A stretch of 64,000 bases of DNA from Hydrogenophilus sp. (lineage in GTDB: Bacteria; Pseudomonadota; Gammaproteobacteria; Burkholderiales; Thiobacillaceae): positions 1 through 64,000 of the forward strand of contig DYFK01000014.1 of NCBI GenBank assembly GCA_020725265.1, given 5' to 3'. Under the pieces are notes generated by a model. It did no database searches. It saw nothing but the letters and a program-made list of their open reading frames with translations, and was not told where the DNA came from. Both the position numbers and the translations under genes were made by a program. This document shows, piece by piece, positions 1 through 7,535 of the stretch; the first letter of the stretch is position 1; every line of letters begins with the position of its first letter.

Positions 1-139
1 TGAGCGAATGAGGCCCCCGCGCGCGGATGTCATCAGGGCCAGGGCGATTCGCCCACAACAGGCCGGATATATTTGTGCAGCCTTGCCAGTTTCCGGAAGA
101 AAAGCTCGTCCTTGCACAGTGGGGGAGTCCATATAAAAC

Positions 140-146
140 GTTAGGC
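140..146 (+). other. attC R'-type core site (GTTAGGC) before first cassette gene
   Basis: The heptamer GTTAGGC matches the integron crossover consensus GTTRRRY and lies 13 bases before the ATG of the methyltransferase gene, the usual position at the head of an integrated cassette. The 139 bases to its left hold no gene I can support. A partner R'' box is not clear there; GCCCACAAC near 51-59 is a poor match. The assignment rests on the heptamer, its placement and the better attC-like site that follows the gene. Confidence 0.45.
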
Positions 147-159
147 ATCAGAACCTCAC

Positions 160-906
160 ATGTCATCGTACGGCAGCCTCTGCACCGAGTTTTACGATCT
201 GGACAAGCCGAACCCGCCTCGCGACGCGCTCGAGTTCTATACGCTGAAGGCTCGAGCCGCAGGCGGCCGAGTCCTCGAGCCTATGTGTGGATCGGGCCGC
301 TTTCTGGTTCCAATGGTCCAAGCAGGATTGCTGATCGACGGAACCGACTTTTCACAGCCCATGATTGCGGCTTGCCAACGCAGGCTGGCCTTCTCAGGTG
401 TTGAGGCTGAACTGTTTGAGCAGTCACTTGAAGCGCTCTCACTGCCCTACACCTACAGCTTAGCCTTCATTCCCTCTGGTTCCATCGGCCTCCTGCCCAC
501 GGACCAGGCATTGCTCGCGGCACTTACTCGTCTGCGCAAGCATATGCAGCCTGGTGCGACTCTCCTACTTGAGTTCGCAGAGCCTGACGATGAACCTGAT
601 ACCCCAAGCTACATCGAGCTTGCGCCCCGAGCCGTTCAAGCCTCGGATGGCACCGTCATCACTTATTCCTGCAGCGCCCAACGTCTAGAGACATCCGGAT
701 CGACGCTCTTTCGTGGCAGGTACACAAAGACAAATGGCGATCGTGTCATCGGCACGGAAGACGAAGATCTCACTCTCCGAAGCTTCAGCACTACTCAGCT
801 TACCGATCTCCTCCAACGCAGCGGATTCACGACTTCGACCTTCTATACCGCCAAGGAACTTTCCTTCCTACAAGAAGGCGGCTGTGTTCTAGTCGAAGCA
901 AGCTGA
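160..906 (+). CDS. class I SAM-dependent methyltransferase (cassette-borne)
   Basis: This 248-residue protein has a Rossmann-type SAM methyltransferase fold. Motif I is VLEPMCGSGRFL (about residues 38-49), followed by the acidic GTDFSQPMI strand-2 motif and a post-motif region typical of small-molecule class I methyltransferases. No membrane segment or signal peptide is visible. The substrate cannot be told from sequence. It starts 13 bases after an attC core heptamer and its stop codon is followed after one base by an attC-like site, so it looks like a self-contained mobile gene cassette. Its base composition is less GC-rich than genes further right, consistent with recent acquisition. A longer frame that starts at 27 overlaps it in another phase and is not protein-like. 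Confidence 0.8.
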   Translation: MSSYGSLCTEFYDLDKPNPPRDALEFYTLKARAAGGRVLEPMCGSGRFLVPMVQAGLLIDGTDFSQPMIAACQRRLAFSGVEAELFEQSLEALSLPYTYSLAFIPSGSIGLLPTDQALLAALTRLRKHMQPGATLLLEFAEPDDEPDTPSYIELAPRAVQASDGTVITYSCSAQRLETSGSTLFRGRYTKTNGDRVIGTEDEDLTLRSFSTTQLTDLLQRSGFTTSTFYTAKELSFLQEGGCVLVEAS

Positions 907-907
907 T

Positions 908-1033
908 GCCTAACTGGTCGTTCAACCGGAGCGCCAACGGCTGGCCACCTTGCCCGCGAGGCGCTGTGTGCCTATCCTGCGCCTCGCGGGCAAGGCGTCC
1001 ATCCGCTGTCGCCCGTTTAACTCTGCGTTGTGC
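908..1033 (+). repeat. attC-like integron recombination site
   Basis: The site opens with a perfect R'' box GCCTAAC (908-914), an L''-like GTTCAACCGGA (920-930), and closes with a CGTTTAACTC L'-like element and a degenerate R' box GTTGTGC (1027-1033). Between them is a perfect 17-bp inverted repeat, 948-964 against 979-995, with a 14-base loop, giving the large bottom-strand hairpin expected of an attC. The R' box deviates from GTTRRRY at one position, so the site may be weakly active or decayed. Confidence 0.65.
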
Positions 1034-1146
1034 AATAAAATATTCATCCAATCGCAAGTTACACGCATTGGATTGGACATTGCAAAGAACAATCCAGCCG
1101 ACATCCGGTTTGGTTCCGCGGTCATCAAGCATTGGGAGGTCAAAAA

Positions 1147-1503
1147 ATGTTCAAATACGTATGGCGGGGCGAAATTCCATATTTTCACGCATTAATCCCA
1201 TTTTTGCTCATCTCCAAGCTGGCCATCGGCCTCTTCATGGCAATGATATTTATATTGGTCTGCATGAAAGAATGTACTGCATTGCCGTGGCTGTCTTTGC
1301 TGGCTATTGGCCTGATTAATATTGCACTTTTCATGCCCATTGAAATATGGCTAGCAGTCGGGGCCTGGCGTGCGGCAAATAAATTTGAGAAGCCGCTTAA
1401 TCACATCGCGAAGGCTGCGATCCCTATATTATATTTTTTCGCGCCCGGACTCGACATTGGCACAATGTCAGAAATCTACAAAAATTACTTGTTAAACCAG
1501 TAG
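1147..1503 (+). CDS. small hypothetical membrane protein (cassette-borne)
   Basis: This 118-residue protein has three or four hydrophobic segments (about residues 12-30, 33-50, 53-72 and 90-106), so it is an integral membrane protein. No family is recognised. I chose the ATG at 1147 because a clean GGAGG (1135-1139) stands seven bases before it; a TTG five codons earlier would include the ribosome site itself. The gene is clearly AT-richer than the neighbouring chromosome. It sits between an attC-like site (908-1033) and a core heptamer at 1687, which fits an integron cassette of unknown function. Confidence 0.65.
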   Translation: MFKYVWRGEIPYFHALIPFLLISKLAIGLFMAMIFILVCMKECTALPWLSLLAIGLINIALFMPIEIWLAVGAWRAANKFEKPLNHIAKAAIPILYFFAPGLDIGTMSEIYKNYLLNQ

Positions 1504-1693
1504 AATCACACCCCAGTTCATGAGCTGCCCGCGCAGGCCGGAACCCGGTTTTTCCGGGGCTGGATGCCCGCCCGGGCGGGCATGACGTGCTTGATTTAAC
1601 GGCATTGCGCATGGGGGGAGTCCATATATACACATCAGCCATCCGTGCCTTCGTCGACCGCCCGTCGGTCGGGGACCCATTAGCACGTTGGGC
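1504..1693 (+). other. intergenic segment ending in attC-like core GTTGGGC
   Basis: This stretch between two small genes ends with GTTGGGC (1687-1693), a match to the attC crossover consensus, preceded by an L'-like CATTAGCAC. It also carries two short sequences that recur nearby: GGGGGAGTCCATATA (1614-1628, also at 121-135) and an 18-mer at 1590-1607 repeated with one mismatch at 2637-2654. At 190 bases it is longer than usual attC sites, so only the 3' end is claimed as attC-like. Confidence 0.35.
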
Positions 1694-1730
1694 ATGACAG
1701 AACTCTCTCACCTGTCCTCGAAGGATCGCC

Positions 1731-2153
1731 ATGACACGCCACATCACGATATTTCTTCTGGTTGCTCTACTACCATTCGCTGCCAGTGCTCAGAGCAACT
1801 GTGATGCCCGTGCCGAAGCAGAGCAAAATCGAATCACGCGGGAGTTTTCCAGTCAGGCACCACCAAAGCACGACCAGCAAGCCTACATGGTTTGGTCCAA
1901 GAACTTGCATACTGCCCTTTCTGGGGTTGCGAGCCGACATGAAGATTGCATTCGATCCAGTAGGGCGGCAACCTCGCCGGCTACTGCCTCGAAGATTGAT
2001 GAGTGCATTGCAAGGATCAACCGTCGTACAGACGAATTTGAGATGAAATACCGTGGGCGAAATCTAACCACGCAAGAACAAGCCATGAGGCGCGCCGAGG
2101 AGCAACGCTTAATCGACGAGCGAATGACATGCACCAGCCGCGCGAGTCGGTAG
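1731..2153 (+). CDS. small secreted hypothetical protein (cassette-borne)
   Basis: The 140-residue product begins with a signal peptide (basic MTRH, hydrophobic core, cleavage after FAASA near residue 20). The mature part is charged and helical, with cysteines near residues 24, 74, 89 and 134 that could form disulfides in the periplasm. It has some resemblance in style to small LprI-like or lysozyme-inhibitor proteins, but I see no diagnostic motif and do not assign one. An attC core heptamer lies 37 bases upstream and a weaker attC-like element follows, so it is probably a third cassette. Confidence 0.6.
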   Translation: MTRHITIFLLVALLPFAASAQSNCDARAEAEQNRITREFSSQAPPKHDQQAYMVWSKNLHTALSGVASRHEDCIRSSRAATSPATASKIDECIARINRRTDEFEMKYRGRNLTTQEQAMRRAEEQRLIDERMTCTSRASR

Positions 2154-2169
2154 GGATACAGGCTGCAAG

Positions 2170-2238
2170 GCCCAAACGGGCAATTCACTCGGACATTGCG
2201 CGACCAAGCCGCGCAGCGCCGGTGCCTTTATATCGGGC
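2170..2238 (+). repeat. possible degenerate attC-like site
   Basis: GCCCAAAC with CAATTCACTCGGAC after it resembles an R''-L'' arm, and CCGGTGCC followed by ATCGGGC (2232-2238) could be the matching L'-R' arm. Both boxes deviate from consensus. The spacing (69 bases) and the position between two small genes are right for an attC, but the match is weak. Confidence 0.3.
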
Positions 2239-2294
2239 CTCGCCATGAAGCCTTCATTGCCCCACCAACGCGCTCTTCCCTACCGGAGCCTCTC

Positions 2295-2576
2295 ATGAGC
2301 TATCTCCTCGGCGTGGGCGGCGTCGCACTGCTCCAGGCTGGTTTTTCATTCGCGATCATCCTAGCCACCAGGGGCGGCGGGTCATTTGTCGGTCTTGGCG
2401 CAATGTTGTTGGCGGTGCTCGGCATCCCGATCACGGCGTTCGTCAACTTTCTTCTCATTCGCGCCAACAGGAAGAACCCGGAGTCGCCCTATGTTCCGCG
2501 CTTGGCCCTTGTCTCACTGGCATTGCCGGCCGCGCAATTGGCGCTCACGATTCTTGTCTCCGTTTTTCGGCTCTGA
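2295..2576 (+). CDS. small hypothetical membrane protein (cassette-borne)
   Basis: This 93-residue protein consists of three predicted membrane helices (about residues 2-22, 31-53 and 70-91) with a short positively charged loop (RANRKN). I chose the ATG at 2295 because the first membrane helix starts there; the 33 codons of open frame before it encode a sequence unlike a protein N-terminus. No family recognised. It lies in the run of small attC-flanked genes and may be another cassette; its function cannot be stated. Confidence 0.5.
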   Translation: MSYLLGVGGVALLQAGFSFAIILATRGGGSFVGLGAMLLAVLGIPITAFVNFLLIRANRKNPESPYVPRLALVSLALPAAQLALTILVSVFRL

Positions 2577-2599
2577 GCTTCAAGGCTACCGTGCGCGTG

Positions 2600-2637
2600 G
2601 CCCAACTTCCGGCCTGCGCGGCATGACGATGTTGGGC
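2600..2637 (+). repeat. short GCCCAAC...GTTGGGC inverted pair
   Basis: GCCCAAC (2600-2606) and GTTGGGC (2631-2637) are perfect complements and each fits the attC R'' or R' consensus. At 38 bases the element is shorter than known functional attC sites and lacks clear L boxes, so it may be a decayed or truncated site. Confidence 0.3.
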
Positions 2638-2650
2638 TTGATTTCACGGC

Positions 2651-2698
2651 ATTGGGTGGACCTCCCACTGGGTGGACCTCCCATTGGCTGGACATCCC
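2651..2698 (+). repeat. three tandem 16-bp repeats
   Basis: Three consecutive 16-base units, 2651-2666, 2667-2682 and 2683-2698, share the pattern aTTGGGTGGACCTCCC. Units one and two differ only at the second base and unit three carries two further substitutions. They lie 80 bases before the next gene, at the junction between the cassette-like run and the GC-rich chromosome. Confidence 0.7.
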
Positions 2699-2777
2699 GA
2701 TTCATTGCCACATCGGTCAAGTGCTACGGTAGCGGTTGTGCTTCAAGTTTCCGCGCCGTTCACCCCGGCTCCATCTC

Positions 2778-3284
2778 ATGCTGAAAACCCTTTCATTGTT
2801 CCTGACGATCGCCGTGGCCGCCGTGGCGGCCGACGCGGACCCTTTGCGCGCGGGGCGCGGACAGCCTGACGCGGGTCCGCGCTGTCTGGCTCCGGAGCGT
2901 GCCGATGGATGCGGGTGTCGCCTCCGGATCGTGGATCTGGCGTGCGTGCCGCCGGCGCATGCGGGCGGTGGTGGGGTTCATTTCTTCTCGGAGTTGCATC
3001 GGGGCGCGGCGCTGGTCCTGGTCCTGGGCGGGCGCGAACTGACGCTTCCGTCGGTAGGGCCGGTGGATCGTTCGGTGTTTACGCGCGCCCGGGGCGATTC
3101 GTGGCGGGAGACGTACGAGCAGGCGGGCATCCGGGTCCGGCTTTCGTACCGTCCCGGTCGGTCGACCTGTCCCGTCGGTAGGGAGGATGGTTGCGAGTTT
3201 CTGGATGTCGAGGCGGATGTGGAGATCACCGTGAAGGGCGAGCCGCCGCGTTTCCATCGGGCGGTGGGGACGTGCGGCTGCTGA
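2778..3284 (+). CDS. secreted hypothetical protein
   Basis: The 168-residue product starts with a signal peptide (MLKTLSLFLTIAVAAVAADA) and contains seven or more cysteines, including a terminal CGC, so it is probably a disulfide-rich periplasmic protein. No family was recognised. I chose the ATG at 2778 because it begins the signal peptide; the open frame before it is not protein-like. It is GC-rich like the main chromosome, unlike the small genes on its left, and converges with the metallo-hydrolase gene on the other strand. Reading frames on the opposite strand across this gene look like composition shadows. Confidence 0.5.
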   Translation: MLKTLSLFLTIAVAAVAADADPLRAGRGQPDAGPRCLAPERADGCGCRLRIVDLACVPPAHAGGGGVHFFSELHRGAALVLVLGGRELTLPSVGPVDRSVFTRARGDSWRETYEQAGIRVRLSYRPGRSTCPVGREDGCEFLDVEADVEITVKGEPPRFHRAVGTCGC

Positions 3285-3363
3285 GGCGGCCGGCCCGGGG
3301 GTGGGCCGGGTGGGCCGGGGTTGGCCTGGACTCCCCGGCGGATGGCGTTGGCGCTCTCCGGGT

Positions 3364-4326
3364 TCAGTCCGACAGCGGAATGAAGTCGTAGCCGTTGCCG
3401 CGCCGGACCAGCGTGCCGATGCCGGCGCCGGGCAGGTGGTAGCCGGCCAGCAGCAGGTTTTCGTTGACGACCATTTCGGAAAGCTTGCGGCGGGTCTGGC
3501 GCGCGGCCTCGGCGTCCATGTCGAACATCACCGCCCAGTCCGGATTGCGCACGAACAGCGCGGCGACGTTGCTGGTGTCGGCCCAGAACATCAGCCGGCG
3601 GGTGCCGCCCTCGACGGTGAACACGGTGTGGCCCGGCGTGTGGCCGTGGGCCGGCAGCGAGCGCACGCCCGGCACCACCTCGGCGCCCGGCGCGAACTTG
3701 ACGACCGCGTCGGCGAGCGGGCCGAACACGCGCCGCGTGGCGTTGAAGGCACCCTTCATCGCCTCCGGCGCGGCGGCCATGCGCGCGTCGTCCATCCACC
3801 AGTTCCATTCCGGTTCCGGCACGTGGATCCTGGCGTTGGCAAAAACGAGCTGGCCGGCCTTGTCGCGCAGGCCGTTGATGTGGTCGCCGTGGAAGTGCGA
3901 GATGACGACGGCGGTGATCGATTCCGGCGCGATGCCGGCCTTCGCCATGTTGTCGAGCAGCTTGCCGGCGGTGGCGGCGCCGAACTGGCCGTTGCCGGCG
4001 TCGAACAGCACGCGCTGGCCGCCGACGTCGACCACGAGCGGATTGAACGGCACCTCGACGCGGTCGGTGGGCAGGCCGGCGGCGGCCAGCGCGGCCTGGA
4101 CTTCGGCGAGCGCGGCGTTCCGGACGAAGTTGGCATCGAGCGGGCGGGCGAAGAAGCCGTCATTGAGCATCGTCACCTTGACCGCGCCGAGATCGACGCG
4201 GGTGACGCCGGCGGCGACGGTGTTGGCGCGCGGCGCCGCCGTGGCGCAACCGGTGAGCTGGCCGGTCATCCAGAGCGCGCCGAGCGCGGCGCCGGTGGCC
4301 AGAAAACCCCTGCGAGTCATGTTCAT
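3364..4326 (-). CDS. Tat-exported MBL-fold metallo-hydrolase
   Basis: This 320-residue protein begins with a twin-arginine signal (MTRRGFLATG) followed by a lipobox-like LTGC, so it is exported folded and may be a Tat lipoprotein. The metallo-beta-lactamase signature HFHGDH near residue 144 supplies the binuclear metal site, with further ligands in HGHTPGH and WADTSN. Such proteins hydrolyse lactones, thioesters or related bonds; the overall pattern resembles the lactonase-like MBL branch, but the substrate is not evident. It lies 93 bases downstream of the dioxygenase-like gene on the same strand and may be co-transcribed with it. Confidence 0.8.
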   Translation of the reverse strand: MNMTRRGFLATGAALGALWMTGQLTGCATAAPRANTVAAGVTRVDLGAVKVTMLNDGFFARPLDANFVRNAALAEVQAALAAAGLPTDRVEVPFNPLVVDVGGQRVLFDAGNGQFGAATAGKLLDNMAKAGIAPESITAVVISHFHGDHINGLRDKAGQLVFANARIHVPEPEWNWWMDDARMAAAPEAMKGAFNATRRVFGPLADAVVKFAPGAEVVPGVRSLPAHGHTPGHTVFTVEGGTRRLMFWADTSNVAALFVRNPDWAVMFDMDAEAARQTRRKLSEMVVNENLLLAGYHLPGAGIGTLVRRGNGYDFIPLSD

Positions 4327-4419
4327 GGCTTGCTGCTCCTGTCGGGTTGAAAAAGCGCCTGGAAGGCTCCGGATCGCGGAACGAAGCCGGCGCGGGCCGG
4401 AACCCGCGTTCCGCCGCGT

Positions 4420-5265
4420 TCAGCCGAGGAACGCATGCGGTTGGTCGTCCAGCGGTTCGCGGGTGATCCGGTAGGTGACGGTATCCGGGAAGGCGCGTTC
4501 GATGAAGCTGGGTTCCTGGAGGTCGCTGTAGCGGATGCTGATGGCGGCGCGCAGGCTGTCGCCGTCCGGGCTCGACCGATGCACGGTGAAGCAGGAGAAC
4601 GCGACGAAATCCCCGCGCCGGAGTTCCAGGCGGACCGGTTCGATGTCCAGCGCGTCATCCCGCGTCCTGGACCCGCAGCGGGAGACCTCGTAGGGCAGCA
4701 CGCCGCGCAGGTGGCTGCCCGGGTACATCTCCAGGCTGCTGTGTTCGCTCGCGATGTCGTGCAGCGGGAACCAGATGACCAGACCGTTGCGCGAGCCCTG
4801 CATGACCGGCCATTCCTGGTGGGCGGGCCGGATGTTGTAACCGTTCTCGAAGAACAGGTTGGGCGCGATGACGATGGGATAAGGCTTGAGCGAGACGACC
4901 GGGCTGCGCAGCCCGAGGCCGCGCAGGGTTGCCAGCAACACCGGCTGCGCCGCCGAGGCGAGGATGCGTGGATCGAGCTGGGCGACCTTGAGGGCGCTCA
5001 GATAGCGCTCCGGCGCCGCCTGCTTGAGTTCCGCCATGATCCGCTGCCGTTCGGGCAGAGGATCGCGCACCGAGAAATCCCGCCCCAGCACATGCCGGGC
5101 CTGGAGCGCGATGGGCTCGAATATGGCGCGCTCCATGTCGTCGAGGAAGGCGGCTGGCAGGGCGTCGCGCGCGATGAGATAGCCATCCCGGCGATAGCTG
5201 GCAAGGTCGGTGGCCAAGTCGCTGGCAAGATCGGTGGCAAGATCGGCGGCGTTCAGCGGGTTCAA
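4420..5265 (-). CDS. phytanoyl-CoA dioxygenase (PhyH) family protein
   Basis: The 281-residue product belongs to the Fe(II)/2-oxoglutarate-dependent PhyH family. The double-stranded beta-helix core carries an HQEW segment near the first iron ligand, GSHLRG, and a distal HRSSPDG...R pair that would hold the second histidine and the 2-oxoglutarate arginine. The substrate is unknown. I chose the TTG at 5265 because AAGGAG (5271-5276) stands five bases upstream; an ATG at 5331, which would overlap the feoB stop, is the alternative. The N-terminus contains a short internal repeat (DLATDLAS repeated), from DNA copies around 5204-5245. It directly follows feoB on the same strand. A long open frame continuing upstream to 7197 is an out-of-frame shadow of feoB. 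Confidence 0.75.
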   Translation of the reverse strand: MNPLNAADLATDLASDLATDLASYRRDGYLIARDALPAAFLDDMERAIFEPIALQARHVLGRDFSVRDPLPERQRIMAELKQAAPERYLSALKVAQLDPRILASAAQPVLLATLRGLGLRSPVVSLKPYPIVIAPNLFFENGYNIRPAHQEWPVMQGSRNGLVIWFPLHDIASEHSSLEMYPGSHLRGVLPYEVSRCGSRTRDDALDIEPVRLELRRGDFVAFSCFTVHRSSPDGDSLRAAISIRYSDLQEPSFIERAFPDTVTYRITREPLDDQPHAFLG

Positions 5266-5318
5266 GCCGGCTCCTTGAGTTTGAGAGATCGGGGGTGGGC
5301 CGGCGCGATCATGGCCGT

Positions 5319-7373
5319 TCAGGTGGCCCATTGCGATACCGTCATCAGCCAGCGCGCGGCGGCGGCGACGGCCAGCGCGGCGCCGATCGACAGCGCCAGC
5401 GAGAACGCGGCTTCCCGCCGGCCGATCAGTTTCAGCATCATCGCGAAGGTCGACACGCAGGGTACGTAGAAGGTCAGGAACACCAGGAAGGTGACGATCT
5501 GGACGGTATCCAGCACGCCGGCGAGTTCCTGCGTCCCGAGCGCCTGGAACACCATCAGCAGCGACAGTTCCTTGCGCAGCACGCCGAACAGGATGGGCAC
5601 GCCCAGCGCCGCCGGCAGCCCCAGCCACCAGGCGGTGACCGGCGTCAGCGTCCAATTGATCCAGGCGTCGGCGCCGTAGTGCGCGAGCAGCGCCAGCACG
5701 ATGCTGCCGGCGACCAGCAGCGGCAGCACGATGGTGACGATGTCGCGGCTGCGCGCCCAGGTGTTGGCCAGCACCGCGCGCGCGGTGGGCACCGCGTAGG
5801 TGGGGATTTCCTGGATCATGCCGGGCGTGGTTTCCGGGTAGCGGCGTTCGAGCAGCTTGCCGATCAGGCTGACCACCACCGGCACCAGCAGGAACAGCGC
5901 GAACACGCCAAAGCCGCCCAGGTACTTGCCACCCACCGCCAGCAGGATGGCGGAGCGCGCCGAGCACGGCAGGAAGGTGATCAGCAGCGAGGCGACGACG
6001 CGGTCGCGGCCGTGGGTGACGGCGGCGGTGGCGGCCAGCGCCGGCACGTTGCAGCCCAGTCCCATCAGGAAGGGCAACGCGACGCCACCGTGCAGGCCGA
6101 GGCGGTGGAAGCCGCGATCCACGACGAAGGCGACGCGATGCATGATGCCGGATTCCTCCAGCACCACCAGCAACAGCACCAGCGGGATCATGTAGGGAAT
6201 GACGATGCCGGCCAGACCGAGAAAGCCGTCCAGCACCGCGCGCGCCAGCACGCCGGCCAGATCGGTGGGTTGCCAGGGTTCCGCCCACTCGATCAGACGC
6301 GCGACGGTGAGGCCGTCGAGGAAGGCGCTGACCTCGAACACGAAGAACAGCACCAGCGCGAACACCGCCAGCGTGCCGGCGAAACCCCAGCGCGGATGCA
6401 GGAACAGCTCGTCCGCCCAGCGTTGCCAGCGCGGTCGCGCGTCGCCGTCGCCGGGCCGCGTCACCGCCTCGTGCAACAGCGCAGCACGATGGTGGCGGTC
6501 GGCGTGGATCTCCTCGGCCAGCGGACGCGGCAACAGCGCGTCGGCGGCCGCGCGCGCCGCCAGCAGTTCGGCGTGGCGCGCCGGAAAATGGCAGCGCAGC
6601 TCCTCGGCGAAATAGTCGTCGTTTTCCGCGAGTTGCAGCGTCAGCAGCGGCGCCGGCACCGCGAACGCGGCGGCGACCTCGGCCTCGCCGGCGATCGCCG
6701 CGATCGCCGCGATCGCCGGCAGGCGCGCGGCGATGTGCGGGCTGGGGTTCGACGCCGTCGGCGCGCGCGCCTCGCGCGCGGCGCGCACGACGGTGCCGAA
6801 CAGCTCGGCGAGGCCGATGCCCATGTGCGCGACGGTTGGCACCACCGGCACGCCCAGCTTCGCCGACAGCGCGCGCGCGTTGATGAATTGCCGCTTCGCG
6901 CGCGCCTCGTCCATGCGGTTCAGCGCGATCACCATCGGCTTGCCGAACTGGGCCAGCTCCAGCGCCAGCTCCAGATCGCGCGCCAGCGCGGTCGCGTCGA
7001 TCACCAGCAGCAGCACGTCGGGCGCGGCGAAGGCGCTGGCCGGCTGGTGCGCCTCGTGGCGGGCGATGGCCGGCCAGCGGTCGCCCCACAGCAGATACTT
7101 GAGGACGACCGGCGTGTCGCCGTCGAGATGGTGGAAGCCGTCCACCGCCGGCAGATGCACCAGCGAGACCTGATCGAGACCGATCTCGACCTGGCATTCC
7201 TCGTAGGCCGGGCCGATGCCGGCGAGCCGTTCATGGCGCACCGAGGTGCTGGCGGCGGCGCGGAAGATGCTTTGCTTGCCGCTGCCGACGCGGCCGATCA
7301 GGGCGACGCGCGGTTGTCGTGACGCGCTGGGGAATGGCCCCCTGATGGGGAAGCTATGCGCGGGCGGGGGCAA
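5319..7373 (-). CDS. feoB: FeoB-like ferrous iron transporter with eroded GTPase
   Basis: This 684-residue inner-membrane protein has the FeoB layout: an N-terminal G domain, a helical linker, then two Gate-type halves with GCNVPA (440-445) and LPCSAR (469-474) signatures. FeoB imports Fe(II). The G domain is unusual. The P-loop reads GRVGSGKQ (27-34), with Gln where the Mg-binding Thr/Ser should be; the switch II DLPG motif is replaced by HLPAVDG; only the G4 motif NRMD (152-155) is good. No feoA is adjacent. The apparent start is TTG at 7373 without a strong ribosome site, so the true start is uncertain. An IS element ends 93 bases upstream. It is read toward the PhyH gene. Confidence 0.8.
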   Translation of the reverse strand: MPPPAHSFPIRGPFPSASRQPRVALIGRVGSGKQSIFRAAASTSVRHERLAGIGPAYEECQVEIGLDQVSLVHLPAVDGFHHLDGDTPVVLKYLLWGDRWPAIARHEAHQPASAFAAPDVLLLVIDATALARDLELALELAQFGKPMVIALNRMDEARAKRQFINARALSAKLGVPVVPTVAHMGIGLAELFGTVVRAAREARAPTASNPSPHIAARLPAIAAIAAIAGEAEVAAAFAVPAPLLTLQLAENDDYFAEELRCHFPARHAELLAARAAADALLPRPLAEEIHADRHHRAALLHEAVTRPGDGDARPRWQRWADELFLHPRWGFAGTLAVFALVLFFVFEVSAFLDGLTVARLIEWAEPWQPTDLAGVLARAVLDGFLGLAGIVIPYMIPLVLLLVVLEESGIMHRVAFVVDRGFHRLGLHGGVALPFLMGLGCNVPALAATAAVTHGRDRVVASLLITFLPCSARSAILLAVGGKYLGGFGVFALFLLVPVVVSLIGKLLERRYPETTPGMIQEIPTYAVPTARAVLANTWARSRDIVTIVLPLLVAGSIVLALLAHYGADAWINWTLTPVTAWWLGLPAALGVPILFGVLRKELSLLMVFQALGTQELAGVLDTVQIVTFLVFLTFYVPCVSTFAMMLKLIGRREAAFSLALSIGAALAVAAAARWLMTVSQWAT

Positions 7374-7462
7374 GATTCGGGGCGCTCTGGCAGGAGAATT
7401 GATGAATGCTGGGAGTGACGCCCGCGCCTGTCAATCGCGTCGGCGGCGCCGGCGGCGGCGCG

Positions 7463-7466
7463 CAAG
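7463..7466. repeat. IS target-site duplication, left copy (CAAG)
   Basis: CAAG precedes the left inverted repeat and is repeated immediately after the right one at 8663-8666. Removing the element and one copy rejoins a continuous intergenic sequence running into the cytochrome terminator. Confidence 0.8.
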
Positions 7467-7535
7467 GGTAATCCCCCCTAAAACCCATCGCTGTCAGAAG
7501 TAGAATTTTCTCCAAACCCGACGAGGAAGTTTTAC

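Noticed and set aside
27..404. 125-codon frame at the left edge
   Set aside because: It overlaps the methyltransferase in another phase, has no ribosome site and no protein-like pattern.
6690..6722. Tandem GCGATCGCC-type repeats inside feoB
   Set aside because: They encode an Ala-Ile-Ala repeat in frame within the coding region; a local codon-level repeat, not a separate element.
4420..7197. 925-codon open frame on the minus strand that fuses the PhyH gene to upstream sequence
   Set aside because: Upstream of 5331 the translation is an Arg/Ala/Gly-rich shadow of feoB in another frame; feoB itself has clear family motifs.
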